A stretch of 64,000 nucleotides of DNA from positions 96,962 through 160,961 of the forward strand of contig SVFO01000002.1 of the NCBI GenBank assembly GCA_015056795.1, in the 5' to 3' direction. Positions within the stretch are counted from its first letter, which is position 1. Every line of letters begins with the position of its first letter. This document shows, in pieces, positions 36,101 to 44,677 of this stretch. The notes beneath the pieces were generated by a model. The model saw only the letters and a list, made by a program, of their open reading frames with translations, searched no databases and had not been told where the DNA came from. The translations under genes and the position numbers were made by a program. Source of the DNA: Lachnospiraceae bacterium. Lineage in GTDB: Bacteria > Bacillota > Clostridia > Lachnospirales > Lachnospiraceae.

Positions 36101-38041
36101 GTCCATCTCCAGTTCCTGATCCTGCTGCACCAGCATTCTCTTATCAAAATCCAGGATCTTAATAGTGCTCGTCTTACCATTAAACTGTCTTGTAACATTC
36201 ACGCGGGTATGCATCCCGTTCAGACTCTTGTCATAACCGCTCTGCCACGTAACCTTACGTTTGCCAAGCGACGTCACCGCATAAATCTGAAAGCTCTTGC
36301 ACTGATAATCATCATCCTGCTGTCCTGCCGGTGCCTCCTTCATGCGGATGCGGACACCCGTAAAATAATCCACGTCCTTCAGCGTCATCAGCGCCGTCAG
36401 GGTATTCCCGGAATTCACGCCCCACTTATAGACAAAATTGTCCGTATCTCCGGGCCAGGTACCATAATATTCCTCGGTCGCGCTTCTGAGCAGAACCTCA
36501 CCCGTGCTGGCCTCATTTCCCTTGGCATTGACATAGTTCAATCTCATATATAGGTCGGACTTTGTTGCCGCAGCGGCAATGTCGTCCGTCGTGATCTGGA
36601 TCAGATAATACTCATTATTGTCAGGCACCGACAGATGATCCTGACCGTCCTTAAATTCATAGTTTCGAAGCTTCATGTCTACCAGGCCGTTCCCCGCACG
36701 GAAGAGATCGCCCTTCGAATCTCCCGACACGCGGTACAGAATCGGATCTCCCGTAAAATCATAGGAGAGCTGCGCCCCATCCACCGTAACCGACATGGAG
36801 GACTTGCTCATGTCATAGACCGCCATACAGGTCAGGCGAATGTCGTCGGTTCCACCCTGGTTAACCCTCCTGACCTGCGTGCCATTACTCCCGCTGTATT
36901 CAAGCTTCGCCTCCTTCATCGCGTCAAAGGAACCGATGGATGCCTCCACCTTAGTGATCTGCATACAATCCGGAAGCTTTCCGGCAAAGGCGATGGTCTC
37001 ACCCTGCTGCCCGATGCCCCAGACCTTCTTTTCCGAGGCCGAGCTGACCCCATTATTCCAGGACCAGACAACCGTATTCATGATCACGGGAATCCTGACA
37101 AAGCGATATTTTCCAAAAGCGTCCAGATACGTCACGGTGAGTGTCATGGTCTCAGCCACACCCTTTGCGTCGTTCAACTGATACGTGCCGTCACTATACT
37201 GAGCCATCAGACAGTCAAACCCGCCGCCAACGACATCCGCAAAATCCATGCGAATGCCATAGGCATGTTCTGATGCAAAGGGATGATGCGCATAGGAAAT
37301 GCCTGAGAAATTCGTCCTAAGGACCGCCTTTTGATCCGTGCGCATGTAATTTGCAACGCCGCCCGCAGGTCTCCAGTTGTTCGGCTGATTTGTCAGTTCG
37401 GCGATCAAGTCGCCGTCGAAATCCAGATACCAGGTATCAGAGATTTGCATTGCCATCTTGAGGCCCGCCGTTCTGTTCACCTTATAAAGCTGCATACGCG
37501 TACAGGTCCAGTCCCGGTCGCTTCCAAGGAAGCCCTCCAGTCTCTGGACAGACTTGATCGGAACCTCCGTGGTAAAGAAATACTGATCCACGGAATTGGT
37601 CTGCAAGCCCTTGGCGGTAGTCTCCCACGGCGGCTTCACTTCGGAAATAAAATTCCAGCCCTTTAACCAGTCCGTACTTCCCTTGTCATCGCCATAGGTC
37701 TTCAATTCCTTATAGCTGTTTTCCAGAGAATCCTCATTCGGAAAGATGAACTGCTTATGCTTCTTATTATCCGTTCCCGTATACCGGATCTCGAGGAATT
37801 CCACCGCTGATCCTGCGTTGACACCCGTTGCCACCTCAAGAAGATACCCATTGGTGGTAGCCGTTCCCTGCTCCGCCGCCTCCGCCTTCAAGGAAGGAAG
37901 CGTTAAGGAGGTGAGCACCATAACCAGGGCGAGCCCCATCGCGCATGCACGCCTCGACAACACCCTACACCTCGTGATTCTTTTCGCATTCCTGTTCAAC
38001 AATTTCTCTATCACCGTCATAGCATCACCACACACTCTCAC
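33185..38041 (-). CDS. 1618-aa secreted beta-rich protein
   Basis: The N-terminus (basic stretch, then MGLALVMVLTSLTLPSLKAEA) is a Sec signal peptide with cleavage near residue 55. The mature protein is a chain of beta-sandwich-like domains. Several have a pattern like that of PLAT domains, such as LLEVATGVNAGSAVEFLEI near the N-terminus and DPYNWAIGGVSLRLI in the middle; this is a tentative match. The C-terminus is a Gly/Thr/Ser/Glu repeat tail that ends in GGGA with no LPxTG sorting signal or membrane anchor. GTG at 38041 has AGGGA upstream. At nearly 4.9 kb it is the largest gene in the window, and it lies between the STAS regulator and the lipoprotein gene. A cell-surface or adhesin role is plausible but not shown. 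Confidence 0.75.
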   Translation of the reverse strand: MRVCGDAMTVIEKLLNRNAKRITRCRVLSRRACAMGLALVMVLTSLTLPSLKAEAAEQGTATTNGYLLEVATGVNAGSAVEFLEIRYTGTDNKKHKQFIFPNEDSLENSYKELKTYGDDKGSTDWLKGWNFISEVKPPWETTAKGLQTNSVDQYFFTTEVPIKSVQRLEGFLGSDRDWTCTRMQLYKVNRTAGLKMAMQISDTWYLDFDGDLIAELTNQPNNWRPAGGVANYMRTDQKAVLRTNFSGISYAHHPFASEHAYGIRMDFADVVGGGFDCLMAQYSDGTYQLNDAKGVAETMTLTVTYLDAFGKYRFVRIPVIMNTVVWSWNNGVSSASEKKVWGIGQQGETIAFAGKLPDCMQITKVEASIGSFDAMKEAKLEYSGSNGTQVRRVNQGGTDDIRLTCMAVYDMSKSSMSVTVDGAQLSYDFTGDPILYRVSGDSKGDLFRAGNGLVDMKLRNYEFKDGQDHLSVPDNNEYYLIQITTDDIAAAATKSDLYMRLNYVNAKGNEASTGEVLLRSATEEYYGTWPGDTDNFVYKWGVNSGNTLTALMTLKDVDYFTGVRIRMKEAPAGQQDDDYQCKSFQIYAVTSLGKRKVTWQSGYDKSLNGMHTRVNVTRQFNGKTSTIKILDFDKRMLVQQDQELEMDFESLSVENIVENSFDITDYRISYEEAMQDFNFTKARKTYTVTVNVFDDSVATDDYGNVVSSGGNGDAGSENLFYFQLLFEDGSSCYELANQQLMGDRFASGAAESFQISTNQDYGEVTGIRIIPDDTSEDSKKYDKLRIDNIKVTETGVTGTHDCWVANDVGWIGVAYTEEQETTGPGGRKGRTAAEMGKTKTIDYTTKVVQLEVAIHTNETEQDEGYASQFHGRMYGQFTVVQNNGERRQLETFDLVEKIYEYRNKKSGNTKGYAVSDKASMFRTGHTDRFYVDIDDVQEVVALDLTMEQLDDPYNWAIGGVSLRLITEKGVLRINTNDEYDYQRDTEPEVVCTQRSEGSPAHLVKAKAAGKPVTENIPFTENYINLGDEYKTKTSKITRVPASQGDELNVFIFPREGGNAEPFNNYNLDIELNYAHVYGPIYYTGGRMKKYTPPEGSATGRKMFYMTGLKAEGMIDLNKVSIKANTGGADVKMCYLDYAIIQQVRSGVVIANYYIDCGDVNYFYGQGKFATTDPGAIGYKDQQRVTFQFGITTQESNLIPDKVDMAVALRYKLANDPNNTEYLTPYVFLSDQNVDTIRAGQVVDLIFNQMFVGEITGLRLATIGDIEATVDAAFVSTARTDTTGKPTHTEHYSFGNGVIVTTAPITIFKTAVGVDDPEAVRCVSFAFKTSEAGKTENSGTDGPVYMRLYTADANGVVNAPVEVDDIRRYMVGGGENFETDQLQYVRFLVKGATSIRRIELMPRSADYSGTAGWTLDYAMAQMDGEAVDKRIVGERIYEGTLKRITFANVTVKANTWNWNDKKNAYDQKLVQDKTAKMIALAEKPFLIQANVTGSELGYVVTAVEVMDDEYESGELTTYLKRDGSSYVFTPPKEEDTKYYRITVASAEVPEAKVVIELSVKGIETPAGTGTGSGTGTGESSAGGTGTGESSAGGTGTGEGSEGGTGTGEGGAGTGEGGGA
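33264..33323. repeat. Exact 30-bp tandem repeat in the tail of the 1618-aa protein gene
   Basis: Two identical 30-bp units (33264-33293 and 33294-33323) encode a 10-residue Gly/Thr/Ser/Glu repeat. More degenerate copies lie on both sides. The tail looks like a flexible stalk or spacer and would be a likely site of length variation. Confidence 0.8.
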
Positions 38042-38121
38042 CTATCCCTCGCGGGACTGTTAAACTTCAGCTGATGTCCATCGAAAGCCATCCAATACCT
38101 CACCCCGAGTTTCTCGATACC

Positions 38122-38433
38122 TTAGATGAAGTTCAACAGCCCTGCGAACCCCGTAATTTCAAAGACCTCCATGATGTTGTCGTTCACGTTGCACAGCGAC
38201 AACACCCCGCCCTTCCTGTTCATCTTGATGTGCGTCTTTTTCAAAATGCGAAGCCCCGCGCTGGACAGATAGCTCAGCTCCGCCATATTCAGAATCAGAT
38301 GATCGAAACGGTCTGATGCCTCTTCGAAGTACTTTTCCGCATCAATCGAGGTCTGCGAATCCAGCTTTCCGAAAAGCAAAAGCTCGCCCTCATCCCCTCG
38401 ATTCACCAATTTCATGTCCAGTTTTGCTGCCAT
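38122..38433 (-). CDS. STAS-domain anti-sigma-factor-antagonist-like protein
   Basis: This 103-aa single STAS domain ends in KMNRKGGVLSLCNVNDNIMEVFEITGF, as in SpoIIAA/RsbV-type proteins. The phosphorylation-site loop reads YLSSAGLRIL, with Ser58 at the position of the phosphorylated serine; the usual Asp before it is replaced by Ser, as in a known STAS subgroup. It is 12 bases downstream of the VirB4 stop and has AAAGGAG seven bases before ATG. No kinase/anti-sigma (RsbW-like) or phosphatase gene lies next to it. Its place in the operon suggests partner-switch control of the secretion system, which is inference. Confidence 0.85.
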   Translation of the reverse strand: MAAKLDMKLVNRGDEGELLLFGKLDSQTSIDAEKYFEEASDRFDHLILNMAELSYLSSAGLRILKKTHIKMNRKGGVLSLCNVNDNIMEVFEITGFAGLLNFI

Positions 38434-38445
38434 GGTTCTACTCCT

Positions 38446-41400
38446 TTATCCCTTTGCCCGCTTCTTCTTACGCAGCATGGAAACGATCTTCCCCAGATCC
38501 TCCAGGGTTACGTCTGCCACGCCTCCCTCGGGCGCATAATCATCGAGCTCCACGTCGCCCTCAGGCAGAGACTTCTTCGAGTCAGCGATGGTCTTAGCCT
38601 CGGACCGCAGCAGGCTCATAATGTCAAAGCCATCCTCGTTATCGTCGTCTTCATCGGAAACACCCGCCTCTGTCTCAAAGAAGCCGTCAAAGTCAAAGTC
38701 ATCCTCCTCGGCTTCCCCGTCCTCAGATGCTTCGTCCTCTTCTTCATCCAAAAGCTCCTCCGGCTCTTCCTCGTCCTCAGGCGCCTCCAGCTCCTCCAGC
38801 TCTTCCTCCGTGAGATCTTCCTCCGTGTCGAACTCTAAAATCTCGTCCAGCAGGCTGTCCTCTTCGAGATCCAACGCTTCCTCGTCTTCCTCAGTCTCAT
38901 CCGACAGCCCTAATTCAAACAGGTCATCCTCGTCGCTCTCAGATTGTCCCTGAGCGGAGCTGCCAAAGGTCACTCCCTCCGCACGGATTTCCTGCATTAC
39001 CTGCTCCATCACCTGGCTGCGGATGTCAGCCACCATCGCACTGTAATCCACCGGAGGCTGCGCCGTGGGCCCTGCGACGGGCTGCTGCAGCTGCGGTGCG
39101 GGTGCGACGGGCTGTCTGAATGCCTGCACAAAATCTGCCAGCACGTCCTTCAGCTCTCCGATGACCTGCGTCGTATCATTTGCCTTTTCGCCTGCCGTCC
39201 GTATTGTCGGTGTCTCGTATACCTCACGAGTCCTGTGGATCTCCCCGGCTTCGTATGCCTCATCCGCCTCCTTCTGACTTCTCCGGTCTCCGTCCTTTGG
39301 CGTCCTCTGAGCCATGCGGCTGGCGATCAGCGCATCCATGTCCTCATCCGACATGCCAAGGTCATCATCCTCCAGCTCCTCAAAGGAAACCTTCTTGGAC
39401 GAAGGCATCGACTTCTGAACGGATCTGGCAGTTTCGTAAGCATTGCCCTGCTCTTCCGTCAGTTCTTCAAAGCGGACCCAGTTCTTCTGCTCCTGGTCCG
39501 CGTTCTGGAACGCAATGACCTGAGCCTTCCTGTTTTCCTTACTGTTTGCGTCATGTGCCTTGCGGCTTGCGCCAATAAAGCTCTCCCATGCCGCCGCGCC
39601 GTCCGTGCCCGTAAAGTACCTGCTGTGGAACTCCCTTTCCTGGAACATGTCGACCATGTTCTTCGGAACCTCCACCCTGAAGGTGGAACGGCTCGTTGCG
39701 CTCATAACGGTAAAGGCCTGCCCTCTGGGCGCCTGAATGATCTGCTCCTGCTCGACCTCACTGATGCCGCCTGCCTTTTCATACAGCGTGCACAGATCGT
39801 GCATGTCATTGGGCGCCAGTGCAAAGATAAAGCTGTACTGACAGGCATTGATGATTGCCGTTGACTTTCTCGCAATCTCCTCACTTCCGACAAAGTCCTT
39901 GATGTTCTGCGTAATGACGATCTGCATACCGTTATACTTACGGATACGCTTTGCCAGCTGGAACATAAAGTCCAGCGCAATGGGGAACTTCGAGTCAATG
40001 AAGACGTGCGCCTCATCAATGACCACCACAACCTTACGCTTCAGGCCGTATTTGCTGTTATAATCCCTGTTTTTAATAATCTCGTTATCTATGTATTTCA
40101 GCACCAGCAGCATCTGCGCATTGGCGATGGTGGTGTTCCGGTTGGAAAGCATTGCCTGGAAGTTAAACACCGTAAAGTTTTCATCCGTCGTGACCGTAGA
40201 GGGCCCGTTCCAGATGTTGGCGTTTCTTCCCCCCGTGGAAAACTTCGCGACATAATTGATCAGCGTGCGGAGCATGGAACGAATGTACTCGTTTTCCGTC
40301 CGCTCAAATTCCTCCAGAACGGCGTCATACAAATCGTCAAAGATCGGATAATCCTCGGGACGGAGCTTCGAAAGATCCGTTTCGGGCGTAATGCCGCGGT
40401 TGGTGTAAAGCCTCTCCGTCAGGTTGTTTAAGTACTCCAGCGCATCCTTCTCGATCTCCGGCAGGATCTGGCGGTAAAACTCCTCCAAAAACTGCAGGTG
40501 GGTTGCAAAGCTTCCCGCCGCGCTTCCGCCCTCGTCATCATCCAGCGCCGTAATGATGTGGAAGGGATTTAACCTTCCGTACTGGGCATTCGCCACGTTA
40601 ATGACCTTGCCGTGCAGATTGTGGGCCAGCTCCGAATACTCGTTCTCGGGGTCGAGGATGAAGATCTTTGCGTCCTCACTTGCAAGGTTTGACAAAATGC
40701 TCTTCGTCGCGTAGGATTTACCGGAACCGGACTTACCGATGATCACCATGTTGGAGTTGACGCGCTCCGAATCCCTGCGGAAGAAATCGATAAATACGGG
40801 AACGCCGTCGCTTGAACCCAGCTTAAAGCCGCCCTCGTCGGAAATATGCGCATAGATCCAGGGGTAGCATGCCGCCAGAGAATTCGACGGAATGCCGCGT
40901 CCGTTTTTCATCTCAGGGTCATAGGCGCTCACCTGCGATCCGATAAAGGCGCTCATCTGGTTAAAGAAATTGTCGTTTAAGCGGAAATTGTTTTCCTGCC
41001 ATGCCCTGCGAACCGACTTCTTCATGGAGGAAATTTCGGGAAGCATTGTCTCCAGCTTTTCTACACCCATGGCAAGACGGGTACTCTGAACGTCATAGGC
41101 CGTCACGTAGACGTTACACTCCAAAAGCTCCTCACCCTCGCCCTGCAGCGTGGCAAGAAGATCTCCTAAGGTTTCAATGTGGTTTTCCAGCTCAATTCTC
41201 TTGGAGTCCACGCCCGTTGCATTATACTGTCCGCGCAGCTCCTGCAGGGAGCGGTCGATGGTACGGATTGCCTTGCCTCTGTCCATGGGACTGCACTTAA
41301 TGACAACCTTCGTCGCAGGCATGGAAAGCACGTTTGCAAGCCATGCGTCGTCCACCCAGGAGGGATATTTCACCACGCGGAAGTTGTGGGTGACAATGTT

Positions 41401-42804
41401 ATTGACCTCCACCGTGCGCACCTTCACGTTCACGCGCTGCGGCATCGCCCACTGCGCGTAATCCTCAGGTTGATACTTTTCAATGTCACGCTCGTTAAAA
41501 TCCAGTTGATTCGTGTATTTTAAGAAGATTGCAAGCTCCTTGGTATCCAGCCTTCTGACCGTCATCTCTCCCTTCGTCAGGGAATCCATGGCGTCCCTGG
41601 TCTGAAGCTCCAGCTGCTTTTTATCGCTTTCAAAAAGAACAATGTAGTAAAAAGGCGCTATCACCTGCTTATCCGTGCAAAGGCCCTCGAGTTCTTTCAG
41701 CCTGTCATTTTCAATGTCGATCCTGGCCTGAAACTCCAGCTCGCTCATCATGCCACTCTCATAGGACTTGCGGAGCTGATCGAGCTTTAACCTCTCCTTC
41801 GCAAGATACTTGTCGTAAATAATGGGGCGCTCCAGCTTTACAATGTTCGCCGCAAAGCCCAGGTGAATGCTCCTAAGTACCCTGCCGACGCCCAGCTCGA
41901 TCGAATTGTTGCGTCTGTGCTCACTAAAGAACCGAAACTCCACGGGGTCGATCTCGATCACGGTGCCATAATACTTTCCGCCATATTCGATGTAATCATC
42001 CTTGACGTCGGTAAATGCCATGACATCTTCCATAAATCCGTATTCCGAATTATCCGACCGCTTCTTCGCCTGCTTTTGCGTTTCCGTTCCGGCAGTACCC
42101 TTATTACTTGCCGCATCCTTACCGTTTACCGATTTTGCGGCAGCACTCCTTACTGACGTCTTACGCGGAACCGTGGCGTCCCCCATGGAAGGCGCCGGGA
42201 AACGATCCAGCTTCTCGCCCCGTTTCTTTGCTTCCTTCTTGGCTGCGCTCCGGTTCGCCCTGGCGAGCCATATGGCGTCCTTTTCCTGCTCCGTCGCCTT
42301 CTTGCTCTTCAGGATCTTATTTTCGAGTTTTATGACCTCCTTCTCGGAGAGCAGTACCTCTTCCTTCTCCCGTGCTGCTTCTCCCTCCGCAAAGGACTCC
42401 TCAGAGGAATACTCCCCTTTCTCCTCGAATCCTTCTTCGAGACCATCCTCGTCGTTATTCCCCTTTGCCTTCTCACGGTATTGCCTAATAAACTCCTCCT
42501 TGATCGTTCCATTGCTGTTCTGAAGGATCATCTCATCATCATAGACCTTCTCGTACCTTCTGAAGTAAGCAAAATGCTTGATCATGTTTAAGACCATGAC
42601 ATAGGTCGGCTCTGTATCCAGCCGGAATAAAAGCATGCCCGAAACGATCAGGATGATGATGGCAAATACAAACTTAAAGGGCAGGGAAGAGATCAGCACC
42701 AACAGGATCATTGCCACGCCGATGCCGCCGATCAGTACGTCCCATAGGGAAATTCCCTTGAACAACTCTATCTGAACTTTTGTCTTTCCGGGTATTAGTC
42801 TCAT
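38446..42804 (-). CDS. virB4: PrgI-VirB4 fusion ATPase with acidic C-terminal tail
   Basis: This 1452-aa protein starts with a PrgI-like module (residues 1-95, two membrane helices in SLWDVLIGGIGVAMILLV and VFAIIILIVSGMLL), the Gram-positive VirB3 equivalent. A charged linker follows, then the VirB4 ATPase (about 270-1060), with Walker A GKSGSGKSYATK near residue 690 and Walker B VVVVIDEAHVFID near residue 930. The last about 160 residues are a Glu/Asp-rich tail followed by a basic end. VirB4 powers assembly of the pilus and transfer across the membrane. PrgI and VirB4 are usually separate proteins, and the acidic tail is not typical. ATG at 42804 has AGGGAG upstream. It is preceded by the TrbL-like gene (17 bases). 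Confidence 0.92.
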   Translation of the reverse strand: MRLIPGKTKVQIELFKGISLWDVLIGGIGVAMILLVLISSLPFKFVFAIIILIVSGMLLFRLDTEPTYVMVLNMIKHFAYFRRYEKVYDDEMILQNSNGTIKEEFIRQYREKAKGNNDEDGLEEGFEEKGEYSSEESFAEGEAAREKEEVLLSEKEVIKLENKILKSKKATEQEKDAIWLARANRSAAKKEAKKRGEKLDRFPAPSMGDATVPRKTSVRSAAAKSVNGKDAASNKGTAGTETQKQAKKRSDNSEYGFMEDVMAFTDVKDDYIEYGGKYYGTVIEIDPVEFRFFSEHRRNNSIELGVGRVLRSIHLGFAANIVKLERPIIYDKYLAKERLKLDQLRKSYESGMMSELEFQARIDIENDRLKELEGLCTDKQVIAPFYYIVLFESDKKQLELQTRDAMDSLTKGEMTVRRLDTKELAIFLKYTNQLDFNERDIEKYQPEDYAQWAMPQRVNVKVRTVEVNNIVTHNFRVVKYPSWVDDAWLANVLSMPATKVVIKCSPMDRGKAIRTIDRSLQELRGQYNATGVDSKRIELENHIETLGDLLATLQGEGEELLECNVYVTAYDVQSTRLAMGVEKLETMLPEISSMKKSVRRAWQENNFRLNDNFFNQMSAFIGSQVSAYDPEMKNGRGIPSNSLAACYPWIYAHISDEGGFKLGSSDGVPVFIDFFRRDSERVNSNMVIIGKSGSGKSYATKSILSNLASEDAKIFILDPENEYSELAHNLHGKVINVANAQYGRLNPFHIITALDDDEGGSAAGSFATHLQFLEEFYRQILPEIEKDALEYLNNLTERLYTNRGITPETDLSKLRPEDYPIFDDLYDAVLEEFERTENEYIRSMLRTLINYVAKFSTGGRNANIWNGPSTVTTDENFTVFNFQAMLSNRNTTIANAQMLLVLKYIDNEIIKNRDYNSKYGLKRKVVVVIDEAHVFIDSKFPIALDFMFQLAKRIRKYNGMQIVITQNIKDFVGSEEIARKSTAIINACQYSFIFALAPNDMHDLCTLYEKAGGISEVEQEQIIQAPRGQAFTVMSATSRSTFRVEVPKNMVDMFQEREFHSRYFTGTDGAAAWESFIGASRKAHDANSKENRKAQVIAFQNADQEQKNWVRFEELTEEQGNAYETARSVQKSMPSSKKVSFEELEDDDLGMSDEDMDALIASRMAQRTPKDGDRRSQKEADEAYEAGEIHRTREVYETPTIRTAGEKANDTTQVIGELKDVLADFVQAFRQPVAPAPQLQQPVAGPTAQPPVDYSAMVADIRSQVMEQVMQEIRAEGVTFGSSAQGQSESDEDDLFELGLSDETEEDEEALDLEEDSLLDEILEFDTEEDLTEEELEELEAPEDEEEPEELLDEEEDEASEDGEAEEDDFDFDGFFETEAGVSDEDDDNEDGFDIMSLLRSEAKTIADSKKSLPEGDVELDDYAPEGGVADVTLEDLGKIVSMLRKKKRAKG

Positions 42805-42821
42805 AGCTACTCCCTCTGTGC

Positions 42822-44582
42822 TTAGAAGTTACGGTCACGCATGCTTGCCTTCGTCTCATTCCATTTTCTCTGGATGTCCTGGCCGATGCTGCTTCCGCCG
42901 CCGCCACCGCCGCCGGCGCCACCTCCACCGCCTTTACCGCCGCCGGCAGAAGCCTGTATGGCTTGCTTTGTCTTGTCATAACCATACTTGACAAATCTGG
43001 CAGGTGCCGTCATGGTACTCCAGGTCGTCTTGGCAGATGCCCTGGCAGCATCCTGAGTTGCGTGTGCGGACGCAAAAGCTCCGGTGCCTGTCAGAATGCC
43101 CGTGGTAATGCCGTTTGCCTTCTTGGCTGCCATGTAGCAGGAAATCACCAGCACGACCTTCGCCAGGAAGTTCATAAAGCCGGAATCAAACAGCTCCAGC
43201 TTGCTGCTTAAAACAATCGGGATCACGATCAGGACAAGCCGCATGGTGATCACGGTTCCATACACGCTAAAGAGCTGAACTATAAAGGCCTGCGTCCACT
43301 GCTTTCTCTTCTCGCCGTCGTCGATGGGCTCCACCGCAAAGAAGAGCGGTCCCACAATATACAGGAACAAAAGCAGGAAAATTCTGACCGTACAACTGAA
43401 CAAAATATAATACAGATTGATCAGCAGGATAATGCCGATCAGCAGCGTAAGCAGATAACTGTAATCCCCCGGCGCAAAGCTGAAATCCTTCTTGCACACG
43501 TCGAAGTCGTACATGTCCTTATAGCCGTAATAATATGCGCTTCGAAGGCCGTCCGTGAGCTCGGGATTGACGTTATAATCCGAGTTTTTCGCTGCATCAA
43601 AGGTACCCAAAACAAACAGGAACCGATCCAGGGGAATCGTCTCGTTCTTCGTCTGAAATTCCCTCTTATAGCTTTTCAGCGGACGAAGATTTCGGTTCGT
43701 CTTTAAGGCGTTCATGGCATTCTTGATGCTTGAAGCCACACCCTCATAATAGATGTCGACGTACAGATCCTTCCTGAGGTTCGCCGAGTGCGCGATGTCC
43801 TGCAGAACGGACTGCCAGGTGTCAATCTTCTTTCCGTCCCTGACGGTCTCATAATAAAAATCAAACACACCCTGCCTTTGCAGATAGTACAGATCGGGAC
43901 GGATCTCATTAAAGCAGGTGTTCACGTTATAGGTACTTGTGGACGATTCACTCAGTGAATAGTTGGCAATCGTATTCAGGACTCGCCCCATGGCGGCATA
44001 TTGCTCATCCGTAAAGGTAATGGACTCCTTCTGATCCAATACGTCGGCATAGTCGAAAATATAGGTGATCTGCGTCATCAAAAGGCTCGTAAAGGTCAAC
44101 AGGACTGCCATGATCACGTTCATGCTCACGATCAGAAGAAGGCTCTTTGCCAGACTTCCAAGGATGTTCCCCAGGGAACGCTGATCCTTATCCCGCCCGT
44201 CAAACATCTTCCGCGCCACGGCGATCATTGCCGCCGCAAAGGCAAGCACGATGCCAAGAAGCGCAAAGCCCCAATAGATGTTATTTATGGAATGGTTGTT
44301 GAAAAAGACGTCCAAAAGATGGGTCGGCTCCCCGTCATACTTCACCGCGCTCTGTCCCGAAAACACCTTGAACATCTGGTCCAGATATCCCACCAGCTTA
44401 CAAAGGCCCGTAACGATCAGATAAAAGAACCGGTAAAACACATTCTCCAGGACATATTCAAACGCGCTTTTCAGGGCATCCCCGATCATGTCCGGTATGT
44501 CCGTAAAAGCATCGCCGACATCCTCGAAAAAGCCTCCCACGTCCTCTGTGAAAAAGTCAGCTACGTCGTTAAAAAAATCCAT
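42822..44582 (-). CDS. VirB6/TrbL-like multi-pass membrane protein
   Basis: This 586-aa protein of clostridial conjugation systems has an amphipathic N-terminus (DFFNDVADFFTEDVGGFFEDVG), then hydrophobic segments near residues 55-70, 105-125, 355-405 and 430-490. A large central soluble region (residues 185-350) is probably outside. A glycine-rich segment (GGGKGGGGGAGGGGGGG) comes before the end, SIGQDIQRKWNETKASMRDRNF. In T4SS such proteins form the inner-membrane channel with VirB4. ATG at 44582 has AAAGGGG upstream. It lies between virB4 and a surface-protein gene that overlaps virD4. Confidence 0.85.
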   Translation of the reverse strand: MDFFNDVADFFTEDVGGFFEDVGDAFTDIPDMIGDALKSAFEYVLENVFYRFFYLIVTGLCKLVGYLDQMFKVFSGQSAVKYDGEPTHLLDVFFNNHSINNIYWGFALLGIVLAFAAAMIAVARKMFDGRDKDQRSLGNILGSLAKSLLLIVSMNVIMAVLLTFTSLLMTQITYIFDYADVLDQKESITFTDEQYAAMGRVLNTIANYSLSESSTSTYNVNTCFNEIRPDLYYLQRQGVFDFYYETVRDGKKIDTWQSVLQDIAHSANLRKDLYVDIYYEGVASSIKNAMNALKTNRNLRPLKSYKREFQTKNETIPLDRFLFVLGTFDAAKNSDYNVNPELTDGLRSAYYYGYKDMYDFDVCKKDFSFAPGDYSYLLTLLIGIILLINLYYILFSCTVRIFLLLFLYIVGPLFFAVEPIDDGEKRKQWTQAFIVQLFSVYGTVITMRLVLIVIPIVLSSKLELFDSGFMNFLAKVVLVISCYMAAKKANGITTGILTGTGAFASAHATQDAARASAKTTWSTMTAPARFVKYGYDKTKQAIQASAGGGKGGGGGAGGGGGGGSSIGQDIQRKWNETKASMRDRNF

Positions 44583-44677
44583 GCTTTTTCCCCTTTATCC
44601 TTGCAGCCGTCCAATCCCTGACCACCTCGCAGAGCCGGGCCACAGGCCGTAAATTCCCCTTTTGTAACCAGGCAGTT

